From: an uncultured Bacteroidales bacterium
Lineage (GTDB): Bacteria; Bacteroidota; Bacteroidia; Bacteroidales; UBA932
Reading direction: 5' to 3'
Length of the DNA: 64,000 bases
Assembly: GCA_900319405.1 (NCBI GenBank)
Contig: ONOH01000006.1
Location: forward strand, 44,983-108,982
This document shows positions 16,730-25,352 of this stretch, in pieces. Made by a program: the position numbers and the translations under genes. Below the pieces are notes generated by a model, which saw nothing but the letters and a program-made list of their open reading frames with translations, searched no databases and was not told where the DNA came from. How positions within the stretch are numbered: position 1 is the stretch's first letter; each line of letters begins with the position of its first letter.

Positions 16730-17602
16730 ATGCATACCCGACACCTTCTCCTGGCAGCCCTCGCGGCCTTTTTCCTGGCTTTGCCCGTCAGGGCCCAAGC
16801 GCAGTACGATGCCCCGCACTACCCCTCTCCCCGGGTCCCCGAGCATATCGGCTTTGCCGGACAGATTTATCACTTTGACAGGCCGGACCTGTACGAAAGA
16901 ATGGACCGGGAACTGATTGCCTTCACTTACGGCCATACCCTCTCCACGCTGATGCTCCGGCGCAGCGAGCGCATCTTTTCCCAGGTTGTTCCCATCCTGA
17001 AGAAGAACGGCATCCCCGAGGACCTCAAGTACCTGATGGCCATCGAAAGCAACCTGGATCCCAAGGCCATCTCCGTTGCGGGAGCGGGAGGACTCTGGCA
17101 GTTTATGAAAACCACCGGCCGGGGATACGGCCTGGAAGTGAACGACGAGGTGGACGAGCGGTTTCACCTGGCCAAAGCCACCGATGCGGCCTGCCGATAC
17201 CTGAAAGACGCCTTTGCCAAATACGGAGACTGGATGACGGTGGCTGCCAGCTACAATGCCGGTCAGGGAGGCATTTCCGGGCGGCTCTCCGCGCAGCAGC
17301 AGACATCGGCCCTGGACCTTCTGCTCCCGGAAGAAACCTCGCGTTATATGTTCCGCGTGCTCACGGCCAAGTATTTCTTCGAGCATCCGGAAAAATTCGG
17401 CTATCAGGCCGAGTCGGAAACGAAGTATCCCTACAAAGCGCCGCGAAAAACCGTCGAAGTGAAGGGCCCCGTCCCCAGTCTGGCCGACTTCGCCAAAGAG
17501 CACGGAACCAGCTTCTACCTCCTTCGCGAAGCCAACCCGTGGCTCCGCTCGGACAAGCTGACCAACAAGTCCGGAAAAACGTACCGCATTGTCATCCCCT
17601 AG
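16730..17602 (+). CDS. Secreted lytic murein transglycosylase (SLT family)
   Basis: Cleaves the glycan backbone of peptidoglycan to give anhydro ends. I use the ATG giving a signal peptide (MHTRHLLLAALAAFFLALPV); an upstream in-frame start adds 31 unlikely residues. The SLT domain (about 90-215) has the catalytic Glu in MAIESNLDPKAIS, then GAGGLWQFMKTTGRGYGL and AASYNAGQGG. A LysM-like tail follows (SLADFAKEHGTSFYLLREAN to the end). It resembles the MltD/Slt70 core. It ends 6 bases before the convergent lspA stop. Confidence 0.92.
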   Translation: MHTRHLLLAALAAFFLALPVRAQAQYDAPHYPSPRVPEHIGFAGQIYHFDRPDLYERMDRELIAFTYGHTLSTLMLRRSERIFSQVVPILKKNGIPEDLKYLMAIESNLDPKAISVAGAGGLWQFMKTTGRGYGLEVNDEVDERFHLAKATDAACRYLKDAFAKYGDWMTVAASYNAGQGGISGRLSAQQQTSALDLLLPEETSRYMFRVLTAKYFFEHPEKFGYQAESETKYPYKAPRKTVEVKGPVPSLADFAKEHGTSFYLLREANPWLRSDKLTNKSGKTYRIVIP

Positions 17603-17608
17603 CGATTC

Positions 17609-18205
17609 CTACTCTTTGGAAAAGAACTTCCAGTGGAAGAGAATCAGATAGAAAGCGCCCACGGTTACACAACTGTCGGCGAAATTGAAGACGGGCTCGA
17701 AGAAGATGTGACCGCCCAGGCCGGGAATCCATTCCGGCCACGTCCATAAGGGGAAATAGAACATATCCACCACCTTACCCTGCATCAGGGGGGCATAGGA
17801 ACCCAGGGTGGCCACCGTCTGAGAAGTGGATTCCGAGAAAATGAGTCCGTAGCACAGGCAATCGATGATATTGCCCAGGGCTCCGGCCGTGATGAGGGTA
17901 AGACCCACCAGAACGCCCGTGGGAACGGGGACCTCCCGCTTCAGAAGACGGGAAATCCACCAGCACAGGAAGCCGAAAAGCACCAGACGGAAGAGCGTGA
18001 GGAGATATTTCCCCACTACCCCGCCAAAAGCCATCCCGAAAGCCATTCCCTTGTTTTCCACGAAGAGCAGCTGGAACCAGTTTCCAAACACGGGGATGCT
18101 CTCCCCCAGCGTCATATGCGTCTTGACCAGGACCTTGATGACCTGGTCAACGACGACCAACGCGATGCCCAACAGGAGTAAAGACTTACCCTTTGACCAC
18201 TTCAT
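17609..18205 (-). CDS. lspA: Lipoprotein signal peptidase (signal peptidase II)
   Basis: Inner-membrane aspartyl protease that removes signal peptides from prolipoproteins. The 198 residues have four membrane helices. The family blocks VDQVIKVLVK, ENKGMAFGM, GALGNIIDCL (first catalytic Asp) and FNFADSCVTVG (second Asp) are all visible. The loop around SESTSQTVATLGSYAPLMQG is longer than in proteobacterial enzymes, as I recall for Bacteroidota. It follows ileS and the DksA-type gene. Its start codon lies directly after a copy of the SERSEES-type repeat. Lnt, which acts later in the same pathway, is encoded at 59-60.7 kb. Confidence 0.96.
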   Translation of the reverse strand: MKWSKGKSLLLLGIALVVVDQVIKVLVKTHMTLGESIPVFGNWFQLLFVENKGMAFGMAFGGVVGKYLLTLFRLVLFGFLCWWISRLLKREVPVPTGVLVGLTLITAGALGNIIDCLCYGLIFSESTSQTVATLGSYAPLMQGKVVDMFYFPLWTWPEWIPGLGGHIFFEPVFNFADSCVTVGAFYLILFHWKFFSKE

Positions 18206-18207
18206 AA

Positions 18208-18234
18208 GATTCCTCGACTATGCTCAGAATGACA
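18208..18234 (-). repeat. SERSEES-type interspersed repeat, copy 1 (upstream of lspA)
   Basis: A roughly 27-base unit in the 36-base gap between the DksA-type gene and lspA. On the coding strand it reads TGTCATTCTGAGCATAG and ends GAGGAATC, two bases before the lspA ATG. It is the most diverged intergenic copy (TCGAGG where others have TGAAG). Confidence 0.8.
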
Positions 18235-18241
18235 AAAGCCA

Positions 18242-18643
18242 TTATTTACGGCCGGTCTTTTCCAGAATAGCCTTGCCTTCTACGGTTGTGGTAGCGTGCG
18301 GCACCAGGCGGAGACGTTCCTTGGGAATGAGTTTTCCGGTGACGCGGCAGATGCCGTAGGTCTTGTTTTCGATGCGGACGAGGGCGGCTTCCAAGTTCTG
18401 GATGAACTTGTACTGGCGCTGGGCCAGTGCTCCGGCCTCTTCCTTGGAGAGCTGGAAAGCGCCGTCATCCTCCACCGTCTTGAAGGTGGGGGCAGTGTCC
18501 AGGATATCGTTTCCACCGGCGTGGGTCATAGCTTCCCGAAGGGTGTTGTACTCCGTGCGGGCCTTTTCCAACATCTCGTTGATAATGCCGCGGAATTCTT
18601 CCAGTTCCTCGTCGGAATAGCGGGTTTTGGTGTTCTCTGCCAT
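18242..18643 (-). CDS. DksA/TraR-family protein with degenerate zinc finger
   Basis: A 133-residue protein with a long N-terminal coiled coil (about 10-85) and a C-terminal DksA/TraR finger region. DksA-type proteins bind RNA polymerase in its secondary channel and modulate initiation with ppGpp. Only one of the four zinc cysteines remains (YGICRVTGKLIPKERLRLVPH); I recall the same degenerate form from other Bacteroidota. It lies 6 bases downstream of ileS and is probably co-transcribed. The name is by family; the regulatory role here is inference. Confidence 0.85.
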   Translation of the reverse strand: MAENTKTRYSDEELEEFRGIINEMLEKARTEYNTLREAMTHAGGNDILDTAPTFKTVEDDGAFQLSKEEAGALAQRQYKFIQNLEAALVRIENKTYGICRVTGKLIPKERLRLVPHATTTVEGKAILEKTGRK

Positions 18644-18649
18644 AATTAG

Positions 18650-21600
18650 TCAGCGTGTTACAGTCAGTTTGATGGTCCCTTCCGTCCATTCCACTTCCGT
18701 GGCGGAGGCAGGCGCATCGGCAAAGGCTTTCAAGCCGATGGAAAGGGACAGGGTTTGGGCTTTCACATATTCCCCGAAAGCGGATAGGGCTTCCACCAGG
18801 TCCTTGTCGTCGGAGTAAACCTCGGTGACGATACGGTCGGTGACTTCGAAACCAGAACTCTTGCGCAGGTTCTGTATGCGGTTAACCAGTTCACGGGAGA
18901 GGCCTTCACGGCGCAGCTCCGGCGTCACTTCAATGTCCAGGGCGATGGTGAGGGATCCCTCGGAGGCCACCAGCCATCCGGGCACATCCTCGGAAGAGAT
19001 GGCATAGTCTCCGGGGTTCAGGAGAACATCCCCGCCGGGAAGGACCAGGGTATAGCTTTCCCCAGCCGATTCCGCCTTCTGGATAGCGGCAATCACCGGC
19101 TGCTCCAGCGAGCCGAAGGCGGCGGCAATCTCTTTCATACGGGCACCGTAGGTCTTCCCCAGCACCTTGAAATTGGGTTTGATGCGAAGGGTCATAATGC
19201 CGGTGGTATCGGAAATGAATTCCATTTCCTTGACGTTCACCTCGGCCAGAATGATATCCTTCACCGCCTCCAGGCGGGCGCGGACCTTCTCCGAGATGAC
19301 GGGAATCATCAGCTTCTGCAGCGGCTGGCGTACCGGAATATTCACCTTCTTGCGAAGGGCCAGTACCAGCGTGGTAGCCTGCTGGGCCAGGGCCATCCGC
19401 TCCTCCAGTTCGCTGTCCACCACGGAGGCTTCGGCCTCGGGCATCAGGACAAAGTGGACCGATTCTTCGCTGCGCTTAGCATGACAGGCATCGCCCTGAG
19501 AAGACTGGGTAAGGTCCAGATAGAGCTGATCCATAAAGAACGGGGCGATGGGGGCGGCCAGGATGGCCACATCCACCAGTACCTTGTGCAGCGTGGCGTA
19601 GGCGGCCTGCTTGTCCGGAGTCATTTCCCCGGCCCAGAAACGGGCGCGATTCAGTCGCACGTACCAGTTGGAGACATCGTCGCAAACGAAGGTTTCCAGG
19701 ATTCGGCCAGCCGTTTTCACATCGTAGTCTTCATACGCAGCCCGAACGTCCCGGATAACGGAATTAAGTTTAGACAGGATCCAGCGGTCCAGTTCCGTCA
19801 GCGATTCTTCACTACGCTCAGAATGACAGGAGTTGGCGTCGGAGGGACAGGACCAGCCGTCGATATTGGCATAGCGGGCAAAGAACGCATAAGTATTGTA
19901 CAGCGTGCCGAAGAACTTTCGGCGGACATCGGCCACACCGTTTTCGTCGAACTTGAGGTTATCCCACGGCTCGGCATTGGTGAGCATATACCAGCGGAGG
20001 GCATCCGCCCCATAGGTGTCCAGGGCCAGGAACGGGTCCACGGCGTTGCCCAGGCGCTTGGACATCTTGTTACCGTTCTTGTCCAGCACCAGGCCATTGG
20101 AAATCACCGTCTTGAAGGCGGGCGTTCCGGAAATCATCGTATGGATGGCGTGCAGGGTATAGAACCAGCCGCGGGTCTGGTCCACGCCTTCGGCTATGAA
20201 ATCGGCCGTAGCCCCGAAAGCGGGGGTATCCAGGCCCCTGAGCCCCTCCTGGGCGTAAGGCATAGCACCGGAATCGAACCAGACGTCGATGAGGTCGCTT
20301 TCGCGGACCATCTTCTTTCCGGAGGCCGATACCAGGAAAATCTCGTCCACATACGGGCGGTGAAGGTCTATCCTGTCGTAGTTCTCCAGGCGCATATCGG
20401 CCGGATCGAAACCGTTGTCCTTCAGCGGATTGGAGGGCATAATGCCGGCAGCGACCGCCTTTTCGATTTCCTCATATAACTCTTTCACCGAGCCGATGCA
20501 CTTTTCTTCCTTGCCGTCCTCGGTGCGCCAGATGGGCAGCGGAGTGCCCCAGTAGCGGCTGCGCGAGAGATTCCAGTCCTGGATGTTCTCCAGCCACTGG
20601 CCAAAACGGCCGGTGCCCGTGGAAGCGGGCTTCCAGTTAATTTCCTTGTTCAGGGCCACCATCTGCTCTTTTACGGCAGATGCCTTGATGAACCAGCTGT
20701 CCAGCGGATAGTACAGGACCGGAAGGTCCGTACGCCAGCTGTGCGGATAACTGTGCACGTGCTTCTGCACCTTGAAGGCCCGCCCGTCGGCCTTCATCAT
20801 TACGCAAAGGTCTATGTCCAGCGTGCTGTCTTCCTCCAGATGCTCGAAATACTGCTTGTAACCGGCTTTCACATAACGGCCGGAATAGTCCCGGTAAGAA
20901 GGGGCCACCGTGGCGGCGTATGCGGGATCCATATCTTCCAGGCGCATAAAGCGGCCCTGGCGGTCCACCTGCGCCTGCGGGTTGCCGTCCCGGTCCACGG
21001 GCATAATGGCACCGATGCCGGCGGCGGCGGCCACCCGTTTGTCATCGGCCCCGAAAGTGGGGGCGATATGCACGATGCCGGTACCCTCCTCCGTGGTCAC
21101 ATAGTCTCCGGAAATGACGCGGAAAGCGTCTCCGTCCGGACGGAACCAGGGAATGAGCTGCCGGTAGCGAAGGCCCACCAGCTCACTGCCCTTGATGCGG
21201 CCCGGGAGCACCTCATGCTCCAGCTTGGGGCCGAAAAGCGACCCCACAAGTGCCTCGGCCACGATATAGACGGCCTGGGCTCCGGTATAAGGATTGGCGG
21301 AACGCACCTTCACATAGTCGATGTTGGGACCCACGCACAGGGCCGTGTTGGATGGCAGGGTCCAGGGGGTAGTGGTCCAGGCCAGGAAATAGAGTTCTTC
21401 CTCTCCATCCACCCGGAACTGCACCGTGGCCGTGGTGTCGCTAACGTCCTTGTAGCAGCCGGGCTGGTTGAGTTCGTGGGAACTCAGGCCCGTGCCGTCC
21501 GTGGGCGAATACGGCTGAATGGTGTATCCCTTGTACAGGAGACCCTGGTCATAGATTTTTTTCAGGAGGTACCAGAGGGTTTCGATATAACGGTTATCGT

Positions 21601-22051
21601 AGGTGATGTACGGGTCTTCCATATCCACCCAGTACCCTACGCGCTCTGTCATCAACTCCCATTCCCGGGTGTACTTCATCACCTCCGTGCGGCAGGTGGC
21701 ATTGTACTCCCCGACCGACACTTTGCTGCCGATATCGGCCTTGGTGATGCCCAGCTTTTTTTCCACGCCCAGTTCCACAGGGAGTCCGTGGGTGTCCCAT
21801 CCGGCACGGCGGTTCACCTTGTAGCCGGTCTGGGTCTTGTATCGGCAGATGGCATCCTTGATGGAACGCGCCATCACGTGGTGGATGCCCGGCATCCCGT
21901 TGGCAGACGGAGGGCCCTCGAAAAAAATGAACGAAGGAGCCCCCTCGCGGATGTCCAGAGACTTTCGGAATGCCTGGATCTGTTTCCATCTTTCCAGAAT
22001 CCTGTTTCCGGTCCCGGTTAAATCGAGCCCCTTATATTCTTTGAATGTCAT
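18650..22051 (-). CDS. ileS: Isoleucyl-tRNA synthetase
   Basis: Charges tRNA-Ile. At 1,133 residues it is the long, eukaryote-like form. The ATP-site HIGH element is replaced by GMPGIHHVMARSIKD, as in other Bacteroidota, and KMSKRLGN is intact. The editing domain lies between (TTTPWTLPSNTALCVGP to about 400), and the anticodon-binding domain follows LTELDRWILSKLNSV. Two copies of the SERSEES-type repeat are read in frame: CHSERSEES just before the anticodon-binding domain (about residue 745) and CHAKRSEES about 110 residues later. Both add residues where the family usually has none, so they are likely tolerated insertions in loops. Confidence 0.97.
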   Translation of the reverse strand: MTFKEYKGLDLTGTGNRILERWKQIQAFRKSLDIREGAPSFIFFEGPPSANGMPGIHHVMARSIKDAICRYKTQTGYKVNRRAGWDTHGLPVELGVEKKLGITKADIGSKVSVGEYNATCRTEVMKYTREWELMTERVGYWVDMEDPYITYDNRYIETLWYLLKKIYDQGLLYKGYTIQPYSPTDGTGLSSHELNQPGCYKDVSDTTATVQFRVDGEEELYFLAWTTTPWTLPSNTALCVGPNIDYVKVRSANPYTGAQAVYIVAEALVGSLFGPKLEHEVLPGRIKGSELVGLRYRQLIPWFRPDGDAFRVISGDYVTTEEGTGIVHIAPTFGADDKRVAAAAGIGAIMPVDRDGNPQAQVDRQGRFMRLEDMDPAYAATVAPSYRDYSGRYVKAGYKQYFEHLEEDSTLDIDLCVMMKADGRAFKVQKHVHSYPHSWRTDLPVLYYPLDSWFIKASAVKEQMVALNKEINWKPASTGTGRFGQWLENIQDWNLSRSRYWGTPLPIWRTEDGKEEKCIGSVKELYEEIEKAVAAGIMPSNPLKDNGFDPADMRLENYDRIDLHRPYVDEIFLVSASGKKMVRESDLIDVWFDSGAMPYAQEGLRGLDTPAFGATADFIAEGVDQTRGWFYTLHAIHTMISGTPAFKTVISNGLVLDKNGNKMSKRLGNAVDPFLALDTYGADALRWYMLTNAEPWDNLKFDENGVADVRRKFFGTLYNTYAFFARYANIDGWSCPSDANSCHSERSEESLTELDRWILSKLNSVIRDVRAAYEDYDVKTAGRILETFVCDDVSNWYVRLNRARFWAGEMTPDKQAAYATLHKVLVDVAILAAPIAPFFMDQLYLDLTQSSQGDACHAKRSEESVHFVLMPEAEASVVDSELEERMALAQQATTLVLALRKKVNIPVRQPLQKLMIPVISEKVRARLEAVKDIILAEVNVKEMEFISDTTGIMTLRIKPNFKVLGKTYGARMKEIAAAFGSLEQPVIAAIQKAESAGESYTLVLPGGDVLLNPGDYAISSEDVPGWLVASEGSLTIALDIEVTPELRREGLSRELVNRIQNLRKSSGFEVTDRIVTEVYSDDKDLVEALSAFGEYVKAQTLSLSIGLKAFADAPASATEVEWTEGTIKLTVTR
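19461..19487 (-). repeat. SERSEES-type repeat, copy 2 (in frame inside ileS)
   Basis: Read as CHAKRSEES in IleS. It differs from the common form at several bases (GCTAAGCGCAGCG on the coding strand), so it is either an older insertion or under selection as protein. Confidence 0.75.
19803..19830 (-). repeat. SERSEES-type repeat, copy 3 (in frame inside ileS)
   Basis: A near-consensus copy read as CHSERSEES, right before the IleS segment LTELDRWILSK. It uses the same reading frame as the other intragenic copies. Confidence 0.85.
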
Positions 22052-22069
22052 ATTTTTTGTCTATTTTTG
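22041..22069 (+). promoter_or_regulatory. Promoter of cvpA
   Basis: TTG, 18 bases, then TATTTTTG. Transcription would start near 22076. It is interleaved with the ileS promoter in a 68-base gap, so RNA polymerase may be unable to occupy both at once. Confidence 0.65.
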
Positions 22070-22087
22070 CACTCGTTTTTAAGGTCA

Positions 22088-22118
22088 CAAAGTTAAGCAA
22101 TTAAACTGGGATTCACAA
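22088..22118 (-). promoter_or_regulatory. Promoter of ileS
   Basis: On the minus strand TTG, 20 bases, then TAACTTTG. The predicted start near 22081 gives a 30-base leader, too short for a T-box or attenuator. Confidence 0.65.
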
Positions 22119-22119
22119 T

Positions 22120-22617
22120 ATGAATACACTGGACATCGTCATCCTTCTGCTCTTTATTCCCGGAATCGTCCGCGGGCTGTCCAAAGGCTTCCTGGAACAG
22201 GCGATTTCCCTTGTGGGTGTCGTCCTCAGCGTCTACCTGGCCTACAAGTTCTCCGGCTTTGCCTGCGACATCCTCCAGAACTACATCACCGTCTCCGAAA
22301 CGGTGCTGCACGTAATCGGCTTTGCAGCCGTCCTGGTGGTGGTTCTGCTGCTGGTGATGCTCATTTCCAAGCTGGTGACCAAAATGGCCGAAATGGCCTC
22401 CCTCGGCTGGCTCAACAAGGTGCTGGGCATCGCCTTCGCCCTCTGTACCACGGCCCTTGTCATCGCCATCCTCATCATTCTTTTCGACACGGTCAACGTA
22501 AAATTCGAACTGGTCAAAAGCCCCATCCTCCAGGAGTCCGTCCTCTACGGCCACCTGAAAGACTTCGGATACTTCGTCTTCCCCTACCTGAAGCAGCTTC
22601 TGATGAAGGCTTCTTAA
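22120..22617 (+). CDS. CvpA-family membrane protein
   Basis: A 165-residue inner-membrane protein with four predicted helices, beginning TLDIVILLLFIPGIVRGLSKG as in CvpA (named for colicin V production). Conserved features are the early Gly-Arg-Gly-rich turn and the amphipathic tail. The true role in the envelope is not settled in any species. It stands alone on the plus strand between ileS and tsaB, and its stop lies one base from the tsaB stop. Confidence 0.8.
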   Translation: MNTLDIVILLLFIPGIVRGLSKGFLEQAISLVGVVLSVYLAYKFSGFACDILQNYITVSETVLHVIGFAAVLVVVLLLVMLISKLVTKMAEMASLGWLNKVLGIAFALCTTALVIAILIILFDTVNVKFELVKSPILQESVLYGHLKDFGYFVFPYLKQLLMKAS

Positions 22618-22618
22618 T

Positions 22619-23308
22619 CTACCACAACTGCTTTTTGGAAACCGTGGCCACGAAGTCCTTCAGATAGAAGGGCTCGAAATAGGCCACATCCTGGAACCGG
22701 CCTGCACGAAACGCTTCATAGGCCAGCGGAGCCATATTTCCGGCCATCGGAAAGGCCTCCAGGAAACGGGCATTGGGATGGGAAATCACCTCCTGGCATT
22801 TGAGAGCGCCGTCTCCCACAAAAAAGACGGGTCCCTCCTCCAGCTGGGCCGCAAAGGACCGGGCCGATACCACCATCGGCTCCACCTCCGTAAGACGCTT
22901 GCCTGTAGCGCTATAGACAGCCGTGTAGACCTCCATCCTGCGGGCGTCGAGCATCGGGACGATGAAAGAGTTTTCACTACGCTCCGAATGACTGAGGGCA
23001 CCGGCCACCAGAATGTCCAGCGTACCCACGGCAAGAAGCGGAATCCCTGCGCCAAAGGCAAGGCCCTTGGCCGTGGAGACCCCCACGCGAAGCCCCGTGT
23101 ATGAGCCGGGGCCTGCGCTGACACACACGGCATCGCAGTCCCTGATAGAGATGCCGGCCGAATCCAGCACCTCCTTCACCAGCGGAGCCGTAAGGGCCGC
23201 CTGCTGCCGGGCTTCGGTACACAGCCGTTCACTGACAACAGTCCTGTCCTCAGACAATGCCACGGACAGGACTGCGGTAGAAGTTTCAATGGAGAGGATG
23301 CGCACCAT
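22619..23308 (-). CDS. tsaB: tRNA threonylcarbamoyladenosine synthesis protein TsaB
   Basis: Scaffold partner of TsaD in making the t6A37 modification of tRNAs that read ANN codons. The 229 residues have an ASKHA N-terminal half (ILSIETSTAVLSVALSED) and the signature SAGPGSYTGLRVGVSTAKGLAFG (about 66-88). A SERSEES-type repeat is read as SHSERSENS at about residue 108, before FIVPMLDARRMEVY. The start overlaps the stop of the thioredoxin-like gene by one base. tsaC, tsaD and tsaE are not in the window. Confidence 0.93.
   Translation of the reverse strand: MVRILSIETSTAVLSVALSEDRTVVSERLCTEARQQAALTAPLVKEVLDSAGISIRDCDAVCVSAGPGSYTGLRVGVSTAKGLAFGAGIPLLAVGTLDILVAGALSHSERSENSFIVPMLDARRMEVYTAVYSATGKRLTEVEPMVVSARSFAAQLEEGPVFFVGDGALKCQEVISHPNARFLEAFPMAGNMAPLAYEAFRAGRFQDVAYFEPFYLKDFVATVSKKQLW
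22968..22995 (-). repeat. SERSEES-type repeat, copy 4 (in frame inside tsaB)
   Basis: Read as SHSERSENS in TsaB. It is slightly diverged (GACT for GACA, TCCG for TCAG on the plus strand). It falls in the loop joining the two halves of the N-terminal ASKHA domain. Confidence 0.75.
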
Positions 23309-24417
23309 TACAGTTTCCGGCGAAGGTATTCACGGAGGGATGCGGCGTCGCTCACCCGGGCATCCTGGTCGATGGTTCCGTCCACGATGAACCAGGCCAT
23401 CGGCAGGTTGGATACTCCGTATGCGAACACGTAAGAGGACTGCGCCCCGCGGGTATCGCACACATTCACCCAGGGCAGATTCTGGTTGCGAACGGCCGAT
23501 GCCCAGGCCGCCTTGTCCTCATCCAGAGACACGGCGTAGATCTCGAAACCCTTGGCGTGGTAAGCCTCGTAAATGGGGACGAGGGAGTCCAGGTTGAACA
23601 TCTTCTGCCCAGCCGTAGCCTGCCAGAAATACACCATTGTCACCTTGCCCAGATTTTCACTCAGTTTTCTCTCCTTGCCATCCATTCCGGAAAGGGCAAT
23701 GTCTATGAAACCCACTTCCTCAGCATCGAGAAGGCGGTTGTTCACTTCCAACTGGGACAAGCGGCGCTCCGCCTCCTTTTCCAGCGCCTTCACATAACGG
23801 GACTCCGGATACACCGTCTTGAGCGAATCACAGATGCCGCGCATCAGGATGCCGTCCGTGGGCTGGCTGAAGACAGGGAACGAAGGATTCACCTGCTGAA
23901 ACAGCACGGGAACCACCGTAAGCGAATGCGGATTGCCCACCACATAGGCCACCCGGTCCCGGTAATAGGAAACATAGCGGCGGGAAATATCCGGCAGGCC
24001 GTCTTCCTTGTCCAGGATGTGGCGGATATCCCTTTGGAAAGCGTTGTACTCCTTCTCCACCAGCTGGAGCCGGACCGATTCTTCGGACCCCTCCACTGTA
24101 TAGGAGCCAAGGGTATCGGCCGTCACCTTCACCTTGTCTCCCTTCTGCAGAAGCAGGGAGGCAATCTGGCGCTCTCCGTAGAACAGGTAGATAAATTCGG
24201 GCTTGCCCTCGGCGATATCCAGACTGTAGCTGAATTGTCCGCCGGATCCCACCTTAACGCTGTCCAGCACCTGGAAACGATTCACATCCAGCAATTTGAC
24301 AACCACCTGCCTGCCATCCCCCTCTTGCAGTCTGCCCTCGATTTGCGTATTCTTCCCGCAGGAAACAAACGCGGCCAGGACGGCAGCGGCGACAAAAAAG
24401 CGCTTACAGTTTCTCAT
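23308..24417 (-). CDS. Thioredoxin-fold lipoprotein lacking the CxxC motif (DUF4369-like N-terminus)
   Basis: A predicted lipoprotein of 369 residues: MRNCKRFFVAAAVLAAFVSC puts the lipobox Cys at residue 20. Starting at this ATG overlaps the HIT gene by 14 bases. The N-terminal half (QIEGRLQEGDGRQVVVKLLD to about 110) resembles DUF4369, common before thioredoxin domains in Bacteroidota. The C-terminal half has a TlpA/AhpC-like fold (KVTMVYFWQATAGQKMFNLD, then NLPMAWFIVDGTI). Where TlpA proteins have WCxxC, this one has QATAGQK, so it cannot do thiol-disulfide chemistry. A chaperone or binding role is possible; function is unknown. Confidence 0.78.
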   Translation of the reverse strand: MRNCKRFFVAAAVLAAFVSCGKNTQIEGRLQEGDGRQVVVKLLDVNRFQVLDSVKVGSGGQFSYSLDIAEGKPEFIYLFYGERQIASLLLQKGDKVKVTADTLGSYTVEGSEESVRLQLVEKEYNAFQRDIRHILDKEDGLPDISRRYVSYYRDRVAYVVGNPHSLTVVPVLFQQVNPSFPVFSQPTDGILMRGICDSLKTVYPESRYVKALEKEAERRLSQLEVNNRLLDAEEVGFIDIALSGMDGKERKLSENLGKVTMVYFWQATAGQKMFNLDSLVPIYEAYHAKGFEIYAVSLDEDKAAWASAVRNQNLPWVNVCDTRGAQSSYVFAYGVSNLPMAWFIVDGTIDQDARVSDAASLREYLRRKL

Positions 24418-24808
24418 ACTCGGCAAAGATTTTTTGGGCAATGCTCTTCATTTCCTCCGCTTCCGGCTGCAGCTTGGCCTTGCGGAAATCCATATCACCC
24501 TCGCTCTGGAGGGGAACCAGATGAATGTGCGTGTGGGGCACTTCCATTCCCAGCACGGCAATGCCCACCCGCCTGCACGGGACAGCGGCCTTCAAAGCCA
24601 CGGCCACTTTGCGGGCAAAAGCCCAGAGGCCTTCGTATGTGGCAGTGTCCAGATGGAAAATGTAATCATCCTCCACCTTCTTGGGAATGACCAACGTATG
24701 GCCTTTGGCCAACGGAGAAATGTCCAGGAAAGCATAGAAATCCTCGCTTTCCGCGCACTTGTAGGAAGGAATTTCGCCCTTGGCGATTTTGGTGAAAATG
24801 GTAGCCAT
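24404..24808 (-). CDS. HIT-family nucleotide hydrolase
   Basis: A 134-residue purine nucleotide phosphoramidase/hydrolase of the HIT superfamily. The catalytic histidine triad is HTHIHLVPLQ (about residues 99-108). The N-terminus (TIFTKIAKGEIPSYKCAES) is typical of the HinT/protein-kinase-C-interacting type. It sits 3 bases downstream of greA and overlaps the next gene. Cellular role is not well defined in most bacteria. Confidence 0.92.
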   Translation of the reverse strand: MATIFTKIAKGEIPSYKCAESEDFYAFLDISPLAKGHTLVIPKKVEDDYIFHLDTATYEGLWAFARKVAVALKAAVPCRRVGIAVLGMEVPHTHIHLVPLQSEGDMDFRKAKLQPEAEEMKSIAQKIFAEYEKL

Positions 24809-24811
24809 AAC

Positions 24812-25279
24812 TCAAATGGAAATTTCCAGGATTTCGAACTTTACGATGCCGTTGGGCACTTTTGCCTCCACGGTCTCCCCTTTCCCGTGGCCCATCAACG
24901 CTTTGGCGATAGGGGTGGTAGCCGCCAGAAGGCCCTTGGAGAAATCGGCCTCCGACTCCGGAACAATCTGGAAATTCATTTCCATCTTATTGGCCAGATT
25001 CTTCAGCTTCACCTTGGAGAGGAGCTGAACGCTGTCGGCCGACAGTTTGCTCTCATCAATGACGCGGGCATTGGCCACCTTCTCCTTCAGGCGGGCGATT
25101 TTCACTTCCAAAAGACCCTGCGCATCACGCGCAGCGTCATATTCCGCATTCTCCGAGAGGTCTCCTTTCTCGCGGGCCTCCGCAATGGCTGCGGAGATTA
25201 CCGGCCGCTGGGCCAGTGCATCGGCGAGTTCCTTCTTGAGCTTGTCAAGTCCCGCCTGGGTCATCATTTCAATTGCCAT
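24812..25279 (-). CDS. greA: Transcription elongation factor GreA
   Basis: Binds in the RNA polymerase secondary channel and stimulates cleavage of backtracked RNA. The 155 residues have the N-terminal coiled coil, with acidic tip residues in EAREKGDLSENAEYDAARDAQG, and a C-terminal FKBP-like domain ending in KVPNGIVKFEILEISI. It is the first gene of a greA-HIT-thioredoxin-like-tsaB run. The leader carries a hairpin followed by a U-run that could attenuate expression. Confidence 0.96.
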   Translation of the reverse strand: MAIEMMTQAGLDKLKKELADALAQRPVISAAIAEAREKGDLSENAEYDAARDAQGLLEVKIARLKEKVANARVIDESKLSADSVQLLSKVKLKNLANKMEMNFQIVPESEADFSKGLLAATTPIAKALMGHGKGETVEAKVPNGIVKFEILEISI

Positions 25280-25301
25280 ATTTTTTTATTTTTTTACACT
25301 C

Positions 25302-25337
25302 AAAAAAGAGAGCCGACGACCCTTTTACCGGCCGTCG
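25302..25337 (-). terminator. Terminator-like hairpin in the greA leader
   Basis: In the minus-strand RNA, CGACGGCC (25337-25330) pairs fully with GGUCGUCG, counting one G-U pair, around an 8-base purine-rich loop. UCUCUUUUUU follows shortly after. It lies between the predicted greA transcription start (near 25346) and the greA ATG, so every greA transcript must read through it. Confidence 0.55.
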
Positions 25338-25352
25338 AGCTGTATGTCTCTG

